From: Mycothermus thermophilus
Taxonomy: Eukaryota > Ascomycota > Sordariomycetes > Sordariales > Chaetomiaceae
DNA length: 64,000 bases
Assembly (NCBI GenBank): GCA_011316235.1
Contig: QQBE01000002.1
Location: 2,489,761-2,553,760 of the forward strand
Direction: 5' to 3'
Every line of letters starts with the position of its first letter. Positions within the stretch are counted from its first letter, which is position 1. The notes under the pieces were generated by a model that was given only the letters and a program-made list of their open reading frames with translations, was not told the DNA's origin and made no database searches. Below are positions 41,767 to 52,724 of this stretch, one piece after another. Both the position numbers and the translations under genes were made by a program.

Positions 41767-43291
41767 TGTGACAAGTGTGCCGTGATATTGCTGATCTCGC
41801 TGATGTTTGCCAATTCAAAGCAGTCAGGGCGGCAAAGATTAGCGAAAATGGGCAAAGATCAGCAAAATCGACCTCCGGAAAAGTTGTCGAGGGAGAGAAA
41901 GCTTGGCGAAGAGGAAAAGAAGTCGCAAAGCACATTGTTCTGGAAAGACTTGCTTTCAGCCAACTGGTTCGCCGAGCTTCGCGGAAGCGTTGTTGAGTTG
42001 TCCTGGGACCTAAGTGACGTCCGCTGTAATATCGCCAAGTGTCGCGGGAGATTTCGGCGTTCTGCAAGACACAAAGGAGCCCATGACGATGGAATGTCAT
42101 AGTGAAGTGAAGAAGGTGTCGGCTGTTTCACAAGGGACGGTTTATCTATGGAAAGCGGTTGTCGGGAAGGTATTGGGCAGTACGTGGTGGAGGGTTTGGA
42201 CCTCGATGTGGAAAAGGGTGAGACAGTTTCGAAGGACGTCATATTTGACTGAACAATAGTATATGTATAGGTTCAGGGGTACCTGGTTCAGAAAGGGTCA
42301 ACTTTCAACACAAATCCTTTACGTTGTCGAAATACTGGATGTGAACATGCTGGAGCTAACATCTTGGCGGTTCGAGAGCAAGGCAAGTGATAGATTTCAT
42401 GATACTTACAGTCAAGAAGGTACTTTTATATGCAACCATCACTACTGTCAGGTCCGTTGTATCTTCCGACTGAAAGGTCATCTTTACCTTTGTTTCTAGA
42501 AGGATCGAGCGTCTATATGCTTGGTGTTACCTGTCATTGTCTGTTACCACTGTTGATGTGGACACTTGTACTTTTCAGATCCCTACCTATATTTAATATG
42601 TTGATCTCACCCCTGAGCCATGAAGCTCAGGCATCCAGATGCTATATCTCATTGTTTAAACATGTTACTATGAAGGAGACTGGAGAAAATATTCCATCCT
42701 CGAGCCACTCATTTGCAACTGGCAAACAAACATACAGTGACCATCAAGGCTGCTGATGTACTGGTCCTATGATCACAAGCCACGGAGCCCGTTCCGTGCG
42801 GGGCATATCTATGCTGCAAGGCCGCCGCAGCCGCCGGGTTAGCTTAATCACTCATCAGTCCACTCTCTGTAGGCGCCACCCGAATAAGAATCCGAGCCTG
42901 TCAGACTGCAGATTTTGTCACGGTCTCATTGCAGGCTGATGCCGAGACCATGTGGATGGAACTGGGTAAGGGCTCACGCTTGAGGAGTCAGATGGAGGGT
43001 TGCATAGCGTCGCGATAGGGCCTTTGACAGAGGGCGTGCAGAGAGGCATGCTGCCGCGGCCGAGGCACGATCTTGGCGTCGTGCTTTGGCGAGTCAGATG
43101 GACGAGTCTTTAGGCTGCGCAGGCACACCACATGAGAGGCCGTGGGCTGCCCCTCATCAGGAGTCATAACGTCTCGTGTAATGAGCTTCCTTCCTAGTCC
43201 GGTCCTGCCGTTCGGGTAGGACATAACTTATCTCACTCCACGATGCCTTGACCCCGTATCCGCGGCGTTTCCTCGCCAACTCTCCGACGCC
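41767..43291. other. Intergenic stretch, nothing recognised
   Basis: 1.5 kb of mixed, partly A/T-rich sequence without a supported gene. The longest frames overlap promoter-side sequence of paralogue 2 and have no motifs. Confidence 0.4.
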
Positions 43292-43879
43292 ATGGATGTT
43301 AAACACGTTCCTGGGAACCGGCCCCTCCATGTTCTCGAAGTCCGCACCGACACTCGTGTGTTGACACAAGTCCTCACACGACCCTACACCACTATCACGA
43401 CCGTGGTCACCTTAGGCGGGCCACCCATTTCGCCAACACCTGACCCAGCCCCTGATTCAACCGACCAGTCTTTCCGTCCAGACACGGCCACACCGCCTTC
43501 CCTCACGCCGGCACAGCTAGGGGCCATTCTTGGCTCCGTGTTAGGCGTCGCGTTTCTCTTCTTTGTCTGTTGCTGCATGGTATGGTGTCGGCGTCGCCGT
43601 GTCATCCTCATTTCGCCCGAAGAGAGCAGCGAGGAGACCATAGACACACGACATTACCAAGATCAGCAATACTACAACACGACCAGACGGATCGCCACCA
43701 CCACGTCAACCATAGCCGCAACTCCGACGCCTCCTATGAGGGTCGCGACCTCTAATTGGAATTTAGTTCCGCCGCCGCGCTGGTTTCCACCAACTCCACT
43801 TCGTACGGGATATTCATTCCGGTATACAACCGAGAGGCAGACAGGGGGCAGAGTGGCGACATCTCGGTGGTATTCTTGA
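43292..43879 (+). CDS. Single-pass membrane protein, hypothetical
   Basis: One exon encodes 195 aa. About 80 mostly polar, Thr/Pro-rich residues (PISPTPDPAPDS) are followed by TPAQLGAILGSVLGVAF, a glycine-containing membrane span rich in Leu/Phe/Cys (FFVCCCMVW), then the stop-transfer CRRRR and a Thr/Tyr/Pro/Arg-rich cytoplasmic tail. No cleavable signal peptide is obvious. Small proteins with this layout (Thr/Pro-rich ectodomain, one span, basic stop-transfer) are common in Sordariomycetes and loosely resemble Mid2/Wsc-type wall sensors, but no defining domain is visible. Confidence 0.6.
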   Translation: MDVKHVPGNRPLHVLEVRTDTRVLTQVLTRPYTTITTVVTLGGPPISPTPDPAPDSTDQSFRPDTATPPSLTPAQLGAILGSVLGVAFLFFVCCCMVWCRRRRVILISPEESSEETIDTRHYQDQQYYNTTRRIATTTSTIAATPTPPMRVATSNWNLVPPPRWFPPTPLRTGYSFRYTTERQTGGRVATSRWYS

Positions 43880-44056
43880 GGGACAGCTAAGGGCGTTTTG
43901 TGGGCACTAAGAGGTTCGGAATTGTTAACACGGAGTCGTCAGATACCTACACATACGTTATGATAGACGGTGCAAGATAATATCGATAACCACATGACGC
44001 AGACAGCTATTGAGTCTCCCATGAGTAGGTAACCATCCTCGGATCCAACATTAGAT

Positions 44057-45215
44057 TCAAGTCCAATCCATCATGTCCAAGTCCCTGAAATACTTGACCC
44101 CTTCCGCAAAGTCCTCGTGTTTTTCCATAACCCAGCGGAACTGTTCCTCCAACTCGGCTTCAGTCCGCATGCCCTGCCCACTAGGCGGCAGACAATCTCG
44201 CGCATGGGGTACTCGTTCGGCGGTGTCGTCTCATAAAGCTCATCAACAAGCTCGGGAAAGTCGTCACGGCGGTACCAGGAACTTTCGGCATCGCGATAGA
44301 AGCGGTTTCGAGCCAACAGCTTCAGCGCCGGAACGTCGAATCTGTCCGCCATGACGTATAGGCGTAGGTGCAGGCGGAGATTGTGCTGCTCCCAAACTTG
44401 GCGTGCCCAAGCGTTATTTTTTGGCCCGAAGCGCTTGTCAAAAACACCGAAGGAAGTCAACCGACGTCCGTTGAGAGAGTCCACAGGCCGGTTTCCGTCT
44501 CCAGCCTCAGTGATAGCGTCATCCTCTGGGATATATTCTTCCTCCGGTTCGGCGTTTAAGTCGCCTGGTTTGTGGCAACAGCATGCACAGTCGTCGTAAT
44601 AGCACGTATACCCATCTACGTATGTTGGGTCAAAGTTGGAGTCATCGCTACCACTGCCATTTTCGCTCGCATTGTCGATTATCACTCCCATTGGCGTCTC
44701 GAGCTCCTCTTGTACCTCTGCCAACGACATTCCGCGCAGATCGGGCTGGTCAAGGACGGAGTTGAGCGCGTCGCGATACGTTCCCTTGTGAAGAAACTCC
44801 AAAAAGCATTCAACTACATCTGGGTCATCCTCGGACAGGTCCACAGTTCCGGCTCTCGCTTCCTGATTCCTTGGTTAATAATTCCTGTCCTACACGTTGT
44901 TGGCAAGAAACACAATCGTACCATAAAGTTCCCGCTCATCGCTCTGTCAAAAAACGAGGATTGAGAGCAAACAATGGCGCGATGGACTTTGAACTCGCGC
45001 TCTCCGCAGCGGATAGTCATGTCAGCGAACTTGTCTGAGAGGAAAAGGCTCAAGAGTCTAGCGTGAATTGGAGTCTGGAAAGCGCTGATGTCGTTCTCAT
45101 TGGCAACATCGTTGTCATCATCTGACTCTTCTTGCTCGACTACCAGAGGGTCTCTGCATCCCATTTCTGCGAAGATGTCGGTCATAGGGTCCGGGAGGAG
45201 GATATTATCGTCCAT
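44057..45215 (-). CDS. BTB/POZ domain protein, frameshift near 3' end
   Basis: As read, exons are complement(44071..44862, 44922..45215), 361 aa. The BTB domain is split by a 59-bp intron: DKFADMTIRCGEREFKVHRAIVCSQSSFF, then SGNFM-EARAGTVDLSEDDPD and VVECFLEFLHKGTY. A cysteine-rich insert (YYDDCACCCHKPGD) and acidic stretches follow, then AWARQVWEQHNLRLHLRLYVMADRFDVPALK, typical of fungal BTB proteins. BTB domains mediate dimerisation and can be Cul3 adaptors. After CRLVG the current frame becomes Arg/Ser-rich and ends at 44071, while the next frame reads as ordinary protein (RTEAELEEQF, EKHEDFAEGV) to a stop at 44057. A one-base loss near 44185 would explain this, either as sequencing error or a true truncation. 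Confidence 0.83.
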
Positions 45216-46040
45216 TGCTTCTCAGCACAGATGGGTGGCGTTGCATTCTGATTAATGACCAAGGTAATTAAGTAAACTTAGTGAGCAGAACAGAGAGTGG
45301 AAAAGATGGGAACTCGGAGATGTCTTTGCCACAATAGATCAATAGATGCCGACAAAAGGCACGCCGCATCTCAGGAGTGTTTCTTGATGTGTGACCTGAA
45401 CAAACGAAACCCCTTGATGCTTTTGTCACCGCGCCGCGTCCAACAGGACGTGCCTCGCTGCTGCAATTCTACCTGGCGGAGCTTGGCGCGTCCCTGTGAG
45501 GCTGGAGTCATGGGGCATTGTGGCTGGTCTGGTGGTTCCCTACTTATAAACAAGAAGGGATGTGGCTGATCAGCTCGTTGGGGCAAATAAGGTACGTGAA
45601 GCAGGGGTTCAGGGACGCAATTCCCTGGAAAAAGATACTTAGTGCTTGCCAGGGTTCGTGTATCAAGAAACGCCTAATCATTGAATCTCTTCTTTTCCGG
45701 ACTGATATAAGATGAAGGTGGGCAAGAGAGTGTCAATGTGGATGCAACATTGAGGGTGAACGGATGAGAGATATAAAACTGAAAGAGTTGAAGCACTTCG
45801 CTCTTCAACTCGATAAAAGACACCCCTGCAAGGTCTGAATCCTCAGTATTCTGGACTGCAGAAAGGGAGCACCTTATCTTGGACAGCCGGCGACGTTGGT
45901 CATAGAGCATTGGATCTATTAAGACACAGAACGGCAGACAAATCGGGTATGCATGTGATCAGAGGAGGTTCCAACACATGAGCCAAGAATATGACATTCA
46001 GGTAAGTAACTACTTAATTTACATGACTCTCCATGCCCTC
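45216..46040. other. Intergenic stretch, nothing recognised
   Basis: The 0.8-kb stretch lies between the BTB gene promoter and the 3' end of the GH62 gene. It contains only short frames without motifs. Confidence 0.4.
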
Positions 46041-47099
46041 TTACAACACCTGAGTGATCAACCCCAACCTCCACGGCAGGGCGTTATACTCAGTCTGCGC
46101 ATTCGGATCCACACCCTGGTACAGAAACTGGATCGGCTCACTCAGATCCAGCGTCAAGGTCTGGTCCGTCAAGGTCCTGATCACTTCGCCGTGGCTGATG
46201 CTCTTGGTCCACTTCTGGCCCTCAAACACCACATTCGCCTCGCCAGCCCACGGGTTGGCCTCAGTATCAGCCAGAGGAATCCACTGCCCATCAATCCGAT
46301 CCGACGTCCACGAGCGGAAGTACCTGTGACCTTCCTGGCCGATAGCCTCGACGAGGAGGAGATACTTCTGGGTGCCCTCGGCGCCCTTGATGCGGTAGAT
46401 GCACGCGGCTTCCCAGAGGGCGTAGATGTTCTGGGTGTCCTGAAGCACGATCTCGGGCTCGCTCATGCCGCGCGGGAACTGGGCGAGGGTGGTTTGCGAG
46501 CGGTAAAGATGGCCGTTGTCGTCGGACGAGAAGAGGTGGCAGAGCGCCTTGTTCGGATCCTCCTCATCATCGCAGACCACCCACATGTCGACCCAGTAGC
46601 CGTTGCCGATGTTGTCTGCGATGATCTTGGGCATGCCGTTGGGGTAGAAGACCTCCGGCGCGGTCCACTTGGAGGGGTCGTTGATATCTGGGTTGGTGGA
46701 GTAGGCGGCGTTGCCGTTCTGGTAGACGAGGTACCAGAGTTTGTGAGGCTCGAAGTAGAAGACTTGCGGAGCCGCGCGGTAGCCGTAGCCGAGAGGAGCT
46801 TGGTCGAGGTAGTAGAAGGGAGCGTTGTTGGCCTCGGCAAAGTCGGTGAAGTTGAAGTACACCATGTTGTAGCCTTCGGACTTGGCCGTGCTGGCAAAGA
46901 CATGGTAGGTGCCGTTGATCAGGACGGCGGTAGGGTCCTTGATGCCGGCGATGTTGCGTTCGTCGCTCTTGGGGAAGACGAGCGGCCCGGTAGAAACCCA
47001 TTTCCAGCTGCTCGGGAGAGTCGTAGACCGCGTTTGGGTCGGTAGGGCGGCGACCGCGCCAGCCCAGACGGCGGCGGCAAGAGCTGTGGCGGTACGCAT
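46041..47099 (-). CDS. GH62 alpha-L-arabinofuranosidase, secreted
   Basis: A single exon encodes 352 aa from the ATG at 47099, which opens the signal peptide MRTATALAAAVWAGAVAALP. The whole chain follows family GH62: LPSSWKWVSTGPLVFPKSD, IKDPTAVLINGTYHVFAST (base aspartate in KDPT), YWVDMWVVCDD, LFSSDDNGHLYRSQT, the acid glutamate in IYALWEAACIY, RYFRSWTSDRIDGQW, KSISHGEVIR and the closing YQGVDP...YNALPWRLGL. GH62 enzymes remove single arabinose side groups from arabinoxylan, so this protein would work together with a GH10 xylanase. No carbohydrate-binding module is attached. The gene is divergent from a GH43 gene across a 596-bp shared promoter. Confidence 0.95.
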   Translation of the reverse strand: MRTATALAAAVWAGAVAALPTQTRSTTLPSSWKWVSTGPLVFPKSDERNIAGIKDPTAVLINGTYHVFASTAKSEGYNMVYFNFTDFAEANNAPFYYLDQAPLGYGYRAAPQVFYFEPHKLWYLVYQNGNAAYSTNPDINDPSKWTAPEVFYPNGMPKIIADNIGNGYWVDMWVVCDDEEDPNKALCHLFSSDDNGHLYRSQTTLAQFPRGMSEPEIVLQDTQNIYALWEAACIYRIKGAEGTQKYLLLVEAIGQEGHRYFRSWTSDRIDGQWIPLADTEANPWAGEANVVFEGQKWTKSISHGEVIRTLTDQTLTLDLSEPIQFLYQGVDPNAQTEYNALPWRLGLITQVL

Positions 47100-47695
47100 C
47101 TTGTCGTGATGGGTCGAGGAGATGTGGGCGTCTGACCGGATGGGAGTTGAAGGCCACTCTGTCAACCCCTCACTGCAAGCTCAGGGCCGTTGTTTTATAC
47201 CATCTCGTCGCCTTACCGACGTCACTGCCGTCGCATGGCGCCGAGCCACCTAGTTGGTACTCCGGAAGACCCGTCCCCGAGGCGTCGCTGCGCAGACTTC
47301 CTGAACGGGTAATCCTCCCGTGACGGTGAGATCACGGTGGAGGAAGTGCTGGACGTTGTGCCCGACATCCGGGTTCATGACTTAGTCGTGGGCGTGATGT
47401 CGATCTTGGATAGGGTACGATTGGTGCGCATCTCCCGGGGTTAAATTGTCCGTAGCATCCCACGCCGGCGGTTGATTGCAAATGCGGAGGGCGGGAATAG
47501 CCGAGGCTACCACACGGCATTCTAAAGTACGGCGGTAGATGAATGAGATCTGTACCTTGCTGGCGGTTGTTTCACTTTGCTATATAGCCGTCGCTATCAC
47601 CACCCGCGCGGGCCGGAGTCTCGACAAGCGAGCTCGCCACCAAGAGCGAAGAACCCACCAGCGCTCGCTATTACGTCGGAAGCGGCTGGTCCACC
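47100..47695. promoter_or_regulatory. Divergent GH62/GH43 promoter
   Basis: The two arabinose-releasing enzymes share this 596-bp interval. At 47498-47509 is TAGCCGAGGCTA, two inverted GGCTA half-sites two bases apart, resembling XlnR/Xyr1-type sites (GGCTAR core). A TATATA element at 47581-47586 lies 115 bp before the GH43 ATG. Control by a xylanolytic activator is inferred. Confidence 0.5.
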
Positions 47696-49141
47696 ATGCG
47701 CTTCTCGGTTTTCACAGCGGCCATCGCCGCGGCCTTCTCAGCATGCTGCGCTGCAGCCTCACCGGCCGTGAACTATGTCAACTCACTCATTCTGCAACGG
47801 GCCGATCCTCACATCGTCAAGCACACTGATGGGTGGTACTACTTCACGGCAACAGTCCCCGAATATGACCGCATTGTCCTGCGGAGGGCACAAACCATCC
47901 AAGGCCTGCAATCGGCGCCCGAGACGGTAATCTGGCGGCGCAAGGCCTTCGGCGTCGGGAGCGGGCAGGTGTGGGCCCCGGAGCTGCACTACATCGACGG
48001 CCGTTGGTACATCTACGTCGCGCTGGGAGTGTCCGGGCAGTGGCGCATCCGCGCGTTCGTGCTGGAAGGCGTTGGCGCGAACCCGCTGACGGCCTCGTGG
48101 ACCGAGAAGGGCATCATCCAAACTAACTGGGACACCTTTTCACTGGACGCAACAACCTTCGTGGCCAACGGTACGCGGTATCTCGTCTGGGCGCAGCAGG
48201 ATCCTTCGCGCAACGGTGAGAACTCCAGCCTGTTCATCGCGCCGTTGCAAAACCCCTGGACGATTCGTGGACCAGCCGTCGCCATCTCTCATCCGGACTT
48301 GTCCTGGGAGCGAATTGGCTACAAAGTCAACGAGGGACCCGCCGTCATCCAGCGCAACGGCCGCATCTTCCTGACCTATTCGGCCAGCGCCACGGACCAC
48401 AACTATTGCATGGGCTTGCTGACGGCCCGGGCCGATGCCAATCTGATGAACCCTGCCTCGTGGGTGAAGTCGCAACAGCCCATCTTCGTGAGCAACGCGG
48501 CAACCAACCAGTGGGGTCCGGGACATAACCAGTTCACGGTCTCGGAGGACGGCCTCAGCGACATTCTGGTCTACCACGACCGCGGATACCGTGACATCAA
48601 CGGCGACCCGCTCAACGACCCGAACCGGCGGACGCGGGTACAGAAGCTGTACTGGCGCGACGACGGCACCCCGGACTTTGGGATTCCCGTGCCCGACGGC
48701 CCAACGCCGGTCAGGCTCCGGGTTGCTGCAAATGGCGCGTCGAGTAATGGTGCATATGTCCGTTTTTACACAACGACGGGATCGGGGAACTTGACCGGAA
48801 CTGCGGCACTTCCCGATACGCAATTCAAGCTCGTGAGCCCGGGTCTTTCGGGCGGGGACAGCGTGAGTCTGGAGTCAACGAGCAACCCCGGTACGTATGT
48901 GCGGCGGGTGAGCGGAAGCACGGCGGTGCAGTTTGAGCGAGGGACGGCACTGAACACCGCTGCGCTGCGGGCATCGGCGAGCTTCCGGAGAGTGCCGGGA
49001 TTGTCCGACTCCGGGGGAGCGGTGTCGTTTGAGTCGGTCGAGTCTCCGGGGCAATATCTCAGGTTGGATCCGAATGGGCGTTTGTCCGTGGCGTCAGTGG
49101 CTGAGGGGACTCAGGGGAGGTCAACCTTTTATTTGGAGTAG
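47696..49141 (+). CDS. GH43 arabinanase/arabinofuranosidase with AbfB (CBM42) domain
   Basis: A single exon encodes 481 aa. The ATG has an ACCATGC context and opens a signal peptide (MRFSVFTAAIAAAFSACCAAA). The GH43 five-bladed propeller covers about residues 30-335: RADPHIVKHTDGWYYFTAT (base Asp), WAPELHYIDGRWYIYVA, FSLDATTFVANGTRYLVWA (modulator Asp), and KVNEGPAVIQRNGRIFLTYS (acid Glu). The C-terminal 140 residues form an arabinose-binding AbfB module with the repeating SVSLESTSNPGTYVRR and AVSFESVESPGQYLRL pattern and FRRVPGL. The closest type is probably the exo-acting GH43 subfamily 26, which releases arabinose from arabinan or arabinoxylan; the exact specificity is an inference. It is divergent from the GH62 gene and likely co-induced. 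Confidence 0.92.
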   Translation: MRFSVFTAAIAAAFSACCAAASPAVNYVNSLILQRADPHIVKHTDGWYYFTATVPEYDRIVLRRAQTIQGLQSAPETVIWRRKAFGVGSGQVWAPELHYIDGRWYIYVALGVSGQWRIRAFVLEGVGANPLTASWTEKGIIQTNWDTFSLDATTFVANGTRYLVWAQQDPSRNGENSSLFIAPLQNPWTIRGPAVAISHPDLSWERIGYKVNEGPAVIQRNGRIFLTYSASATDHNYCMGLLTARADANLMNPASWVKSQQPIFVSNAATNQWGPGHNQFTVSEDGLSDILVYHDRGYRDINGDPLNDPNRRTRVQKLYWRDDGTPDFGIPVPDGPTPVRLRVAANGASSNGAYVRFYTTTGSGNLTGTAALPDTQFKLVSPGLSGGDSVSLESTSNPGTYVRRVSGSTAVQFERGTALNTAALRASASFRRVPGLSDSGGAVSFESVESPGQYLRLDPNGRLSVASVAEGTQGRSTFYLE

Positions 49142-49981
49142 ATGCGGGGCTGCCCAAGAACACCTCGTGTATGTACATACATATTTGATGAGGACGGCAT
49201 CAGCCATGTCAGTCCAAACGCCACCGGATACCAGACACAATGTTGCAACCTGCAAACAAACCACGTGGACCATGCCCGGGATGGCCGTCGCACCGTTGAC
49301 ATGGATAGTGTTCCCGGTACTACATCGGTTGGCGCTGACCGCTCCGTCCCCAACCGCTACCCCGCACCGATGCCTCCACCGATGATCTCCGGGTGCCGGT
49401 GCGGAACCGGGATCCAAAGCGGCAATTCACGGCTCAGAAGCCGCGCCGACGCTAAAGCTGCGAGAAACAGGAGTGGCCCATAGCGGCCGACTTTCCATGG
49501 CTTGATTCTCCGAGTTCTTGTCATTGATTTTAAGTGCTGCCGAGAAGCACAGGGGCCTGGAACTCCACTAATGTCCACTTGACTAACAAGCCCGAAACCA
49601 CCCAAAATACGCCATTGATACGGTGATTTGCCGGGCTAGGTGCTGTAAAACAAGGCGATGGACACACGCTGGCGTTCCCATGACTCCGCTATGCCGCTGC
49701 CGGGACAAGGGCCCGAGTCTAAGCCGCCTCTTACAGGTCGTCATTGGGTTTCGATAAAGATGGAAGTGCGGCTTGCTTCTTTGTTCCTCTGCTAAAACTC
49801 GAAGCAAGAATCCCGTCCTTAACCTTCCAGTTCCTTAACCTCTGCCCATGCACCCTTGACTTCGTGACAAACCATTGGATCCGGCCAGTCCGAACGGTTC
49901 AACCTTGAACTAGAATCGATCTGGGGCAAATCTAGTCTCCAACATCCCAGAGACGAGGACCACCACATCTCGGCAGCGGAC
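49142..49981. other. Intergenic stretch, nothing recognised
   Basis: 0.84 kb between the GH43 gene and the ThDP enzyme. Frames are short and without motifs. The last 100 bp before 49982 are expected to hold the promoter and leader of the downstream gene. Confidence 0.4.
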
Positions 49982-52134
49982 ATGATTCCGCGGACAACAT
50001 CTGCCGCGTTTCTGCCCCTGGGGTTCCGCGCTTCTCCGCGCGGAACGGCAACCCTGACCCAGATCCGGCGTGTCGGTACTGTCGGAGCTGGCCTTATACG
50101 GTTCACCTCGTCCCCTCGGAACTCGCTCAACACAACCCACAGTCCCTCGATACGATCAACGCCACTGCAAGCCACAGCTACCCTCGCACCAGCCACGTCA
50201 TACCGAGCCGCATCTACACTTACACAACAACCTGAGAGAGATACCAAGATGTACACCGCATCATTTGCTTTCTTCGAGGAACTATGGGATGCAGGTGTCG
50301 AACATGTCTTCGTCAACCTCGGTTCCGACCACCCCAGCATTATCGAGGCCATGGTCAAGGGGACTCGGGACAGGAAGGGCGCCTTCCCGCGGATCATAAC
50401 ATGCCCCAATGAGGTATTGTAACCCTGTGCAGCCTGGTCTTCACATCAAGTACTCACCAAAGCTTGTAGATGGTCGCCATGTCCATGGCCGACGGCTATG
50501 CACGCCTCACCGGCAAACCCCAGGCCGTCATTGTGCACGTCGACGTGGGGACCCAAGGTCTCGGGGCTGCCGTTCACAACTCCAGCACAGGACGGGCCCC
50601 GGTTCTAGTCTTCGCCGGCCTGTCCCCATCCACCCAGGAGGGCGAGCTGCGCGGCTCTCGCACCGAGTTTATCCACTGGGTCCAGGATGTGCCGGACCAG
50701 AAGCAGATCGTCGCCCAATACTGCCGCTATGCCGCCGAGATCAAGACGGGAGTCAACATCAAGCAGATGGTCCGTCGCGCCTTGCAGTTTGCGTCCTCCG
50801 CGCCACAAGGACCGGTCTACCTGTGCGCTACTCGCGAGGTCATGGAAGCCGAGATGAAGCCGTATGAGCTCAAGCCCGGATGCTGGGATCCTGTTGAGTT
50901 GGGCGGCTTGCCACAGTCTGCCGTGGATCGCATCGCAGAAGCACTAGCCTCCGCACGCGAACCGCTGATTGTGACCGGGTACTCTGGCCGGAACCATGCG
51001 GTGCCGGGGGCGCTGGTCGAGTTGGCAAACACCGTCAAGGGCCTCCGCGTGCTGGACACCGGAGGCAGTGATATGTGTTTCCCCGCGGATCATCCAGGGT
51101 GGTTGGGTCTGAAGTTTGGCGTGGACGATGCGGTTCGGACAGCCGACACCATCGTGGTGCTCGACTGTGACGTTCCGTGGATTCCGACGCAGTGCAAGCC
51201 CCCTAAGGATGCCAAGATCTTCCATATCGATGTTGATCCGCTCAAGCAGCTGATGCCGGTGCACTACATCGAGGCCCAGCACAGGTATCGCGCAGACGCT
51301 TTGGTTTCTGTTCAGCAGATCACATCGCGGCTGCGTAGCGACGAGTTCAGGGATCGCTTGACTGGCGCGGAGCGTGAACAGCGTTGGAAGGATTTGCAAA
51401 CGTCGCACAAAAAGCTCCTGGATGGCATCGCCGCGAGAGCGAAGCCACTCGATAATGGCGAGTTCGGCACCGGACATCTCTGCTCACGGCTCCGGGAGCT
51501 TTGCCCGGCCGATACCATCTGGGCGGTGGAGGCGGTGACCAATACACTGCTTGTCCACGACAACCTGCAGCCGACGCTACCGGGCCAGTGGATCAACTGC
51601 GGCGGCGGCGGTCTGGGGTGGTCGGGTGGTGGTGCTCTGGGCGTCAAGCTTGCGACGGATCATGAGGCAAGGAAGCAGGGACAGAAGGGCAAGTTTGTGG
51701 TTCAGATTGTCGGGGATGGATCGTTCCTCTTCTCTGTCCCGGGCAGTGTGTACTGGATCGCGCGCCGCTACGGCATTCCCGTGCTGACTATCGTCCTGAA
51801 CAACAAGGGTGAGTGTCCGACACTGGCAGCGTCCGTTTGATCTATTAGGCTTCGGGCTAACTTGTGGTTGACAGGCTGGAATGCTCCCCGGAGGTCCTTG
51901 CTCCTGGTCCATCCAGACGGGCTTGGATCCAAGTCGACCAACGAGGAGATCAATATCTCGTTCGAACCATCACCTGATTACGCTGGCATTGCCAAGGCGG
52001 CTGCGGGTGGTGATCTATTTGCGGCCCGCGTGGACAAGGCCGCAGACCTCGACAAGGTTCTTCGCGATGCCATCGCTGCGGTGGAGAGCGGGCAGCCGGC
52101 GGTGGTGGATTGCAAGGTGGCCATGGGCTGCTAA
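49982..52134 (+). CDS. Thiamine-diphosphate enzyme (acetolactate synthase/decarboxylase type)
   Basis: Exons are 49982..50413, 50470..51808 and 51875..52134, 676 aa, rejoining as CPNE-MVAMSMADGYARL and NNKG-WNAPRRS. The first 90 residues are Ser/Thr/Arg-rich and acid-poor (FRASPRGTATLTQIRR), typical of a mitochondrial presequence. The N-terminal ThDP-binding half has the cofactor-activating glutamate in CPNEMV (E144) and GLGAAVHNSS; the middle domain has PLIVTGYSGRN; the C-terminal half has GDGSFLFS (D560) followed about 27 residues later by NN, the ThDP/Mg motif. Family members decarboxylate 2-keto acids and may carboligate them (acetolactate synthase, benzoylformate decarboxylase relatives). 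This is unlikely to be the housekeeping Ilv2, whose sequence is more conserved; the substrate is unknown. The protein is not part of the metabolite cluster. Confidence 0.88.
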
Positions 52135-52724
52135 GGGCGGACGGGTTACTCATGGTGACCTATCTTATGGCATCGAACAACGTCCAGGAGCTGTCTCCTT
52201 GTTCGTCATGCATGGCAACTACGCGAGGTTGATAGTGTAATTCTTCATGTGATTTGCCTCTGTAAACCTTGTGAGATTTGCCTGGACTTAAGATAGGTTA
52301 CCATCAAGGAAATGGATGATGGTGAAAGAACCTAATACGTCTGCCATTCAACGATCCGGTTTCCTCTTAGTATCTGAGGTGAGAATCATTTGCCGAAGTC
52401 AGGTAAAGCAAGGCTCGAATAGCTGATCGGCGCATCCACTTTGTTCATAGCCCCATCGAGGGCATCCGTTACCGGCCGCAAATCCCTAAGTATGCCATGG
52501 ACTTCATCACCGTCCCCAGTTGTGGTGATTGCAGCTTTCCGCACTACAAGATGATTCCAGACCAGCCTGACATCCCACACCCCTGACTTGATATCGACCC
52601 CAGCAACTTTGACGAAGGGATTCCCATTCGGACAAGGCTGCTCCCTTCGGGATCAGAGACACCACTATTTGGCCAAGAACCCACCACCCACCCGGCCGCG
52701 CACCTTACTTGGGTGCTTGAAAAT
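52135..52724. other. Spacer with coding-like sequence before cyclin
   Basis: From 52587 to 52724 the cyclin frame stays open and looks coding (LDIDPSNFDEGIPIRTRLLP). It is cut from an in-frame ATG at 52551 by a single TGA at 52584-52586. The remainder, including the 3' side of the ThDP gene, shows nothing. Confidence 0.4.

Noticed and set aside
45978..47045. A 355-codon frame opposite the GH62 gene.
   Set aside because: Antisense shadow of a G/C-ending coding region with no family features.
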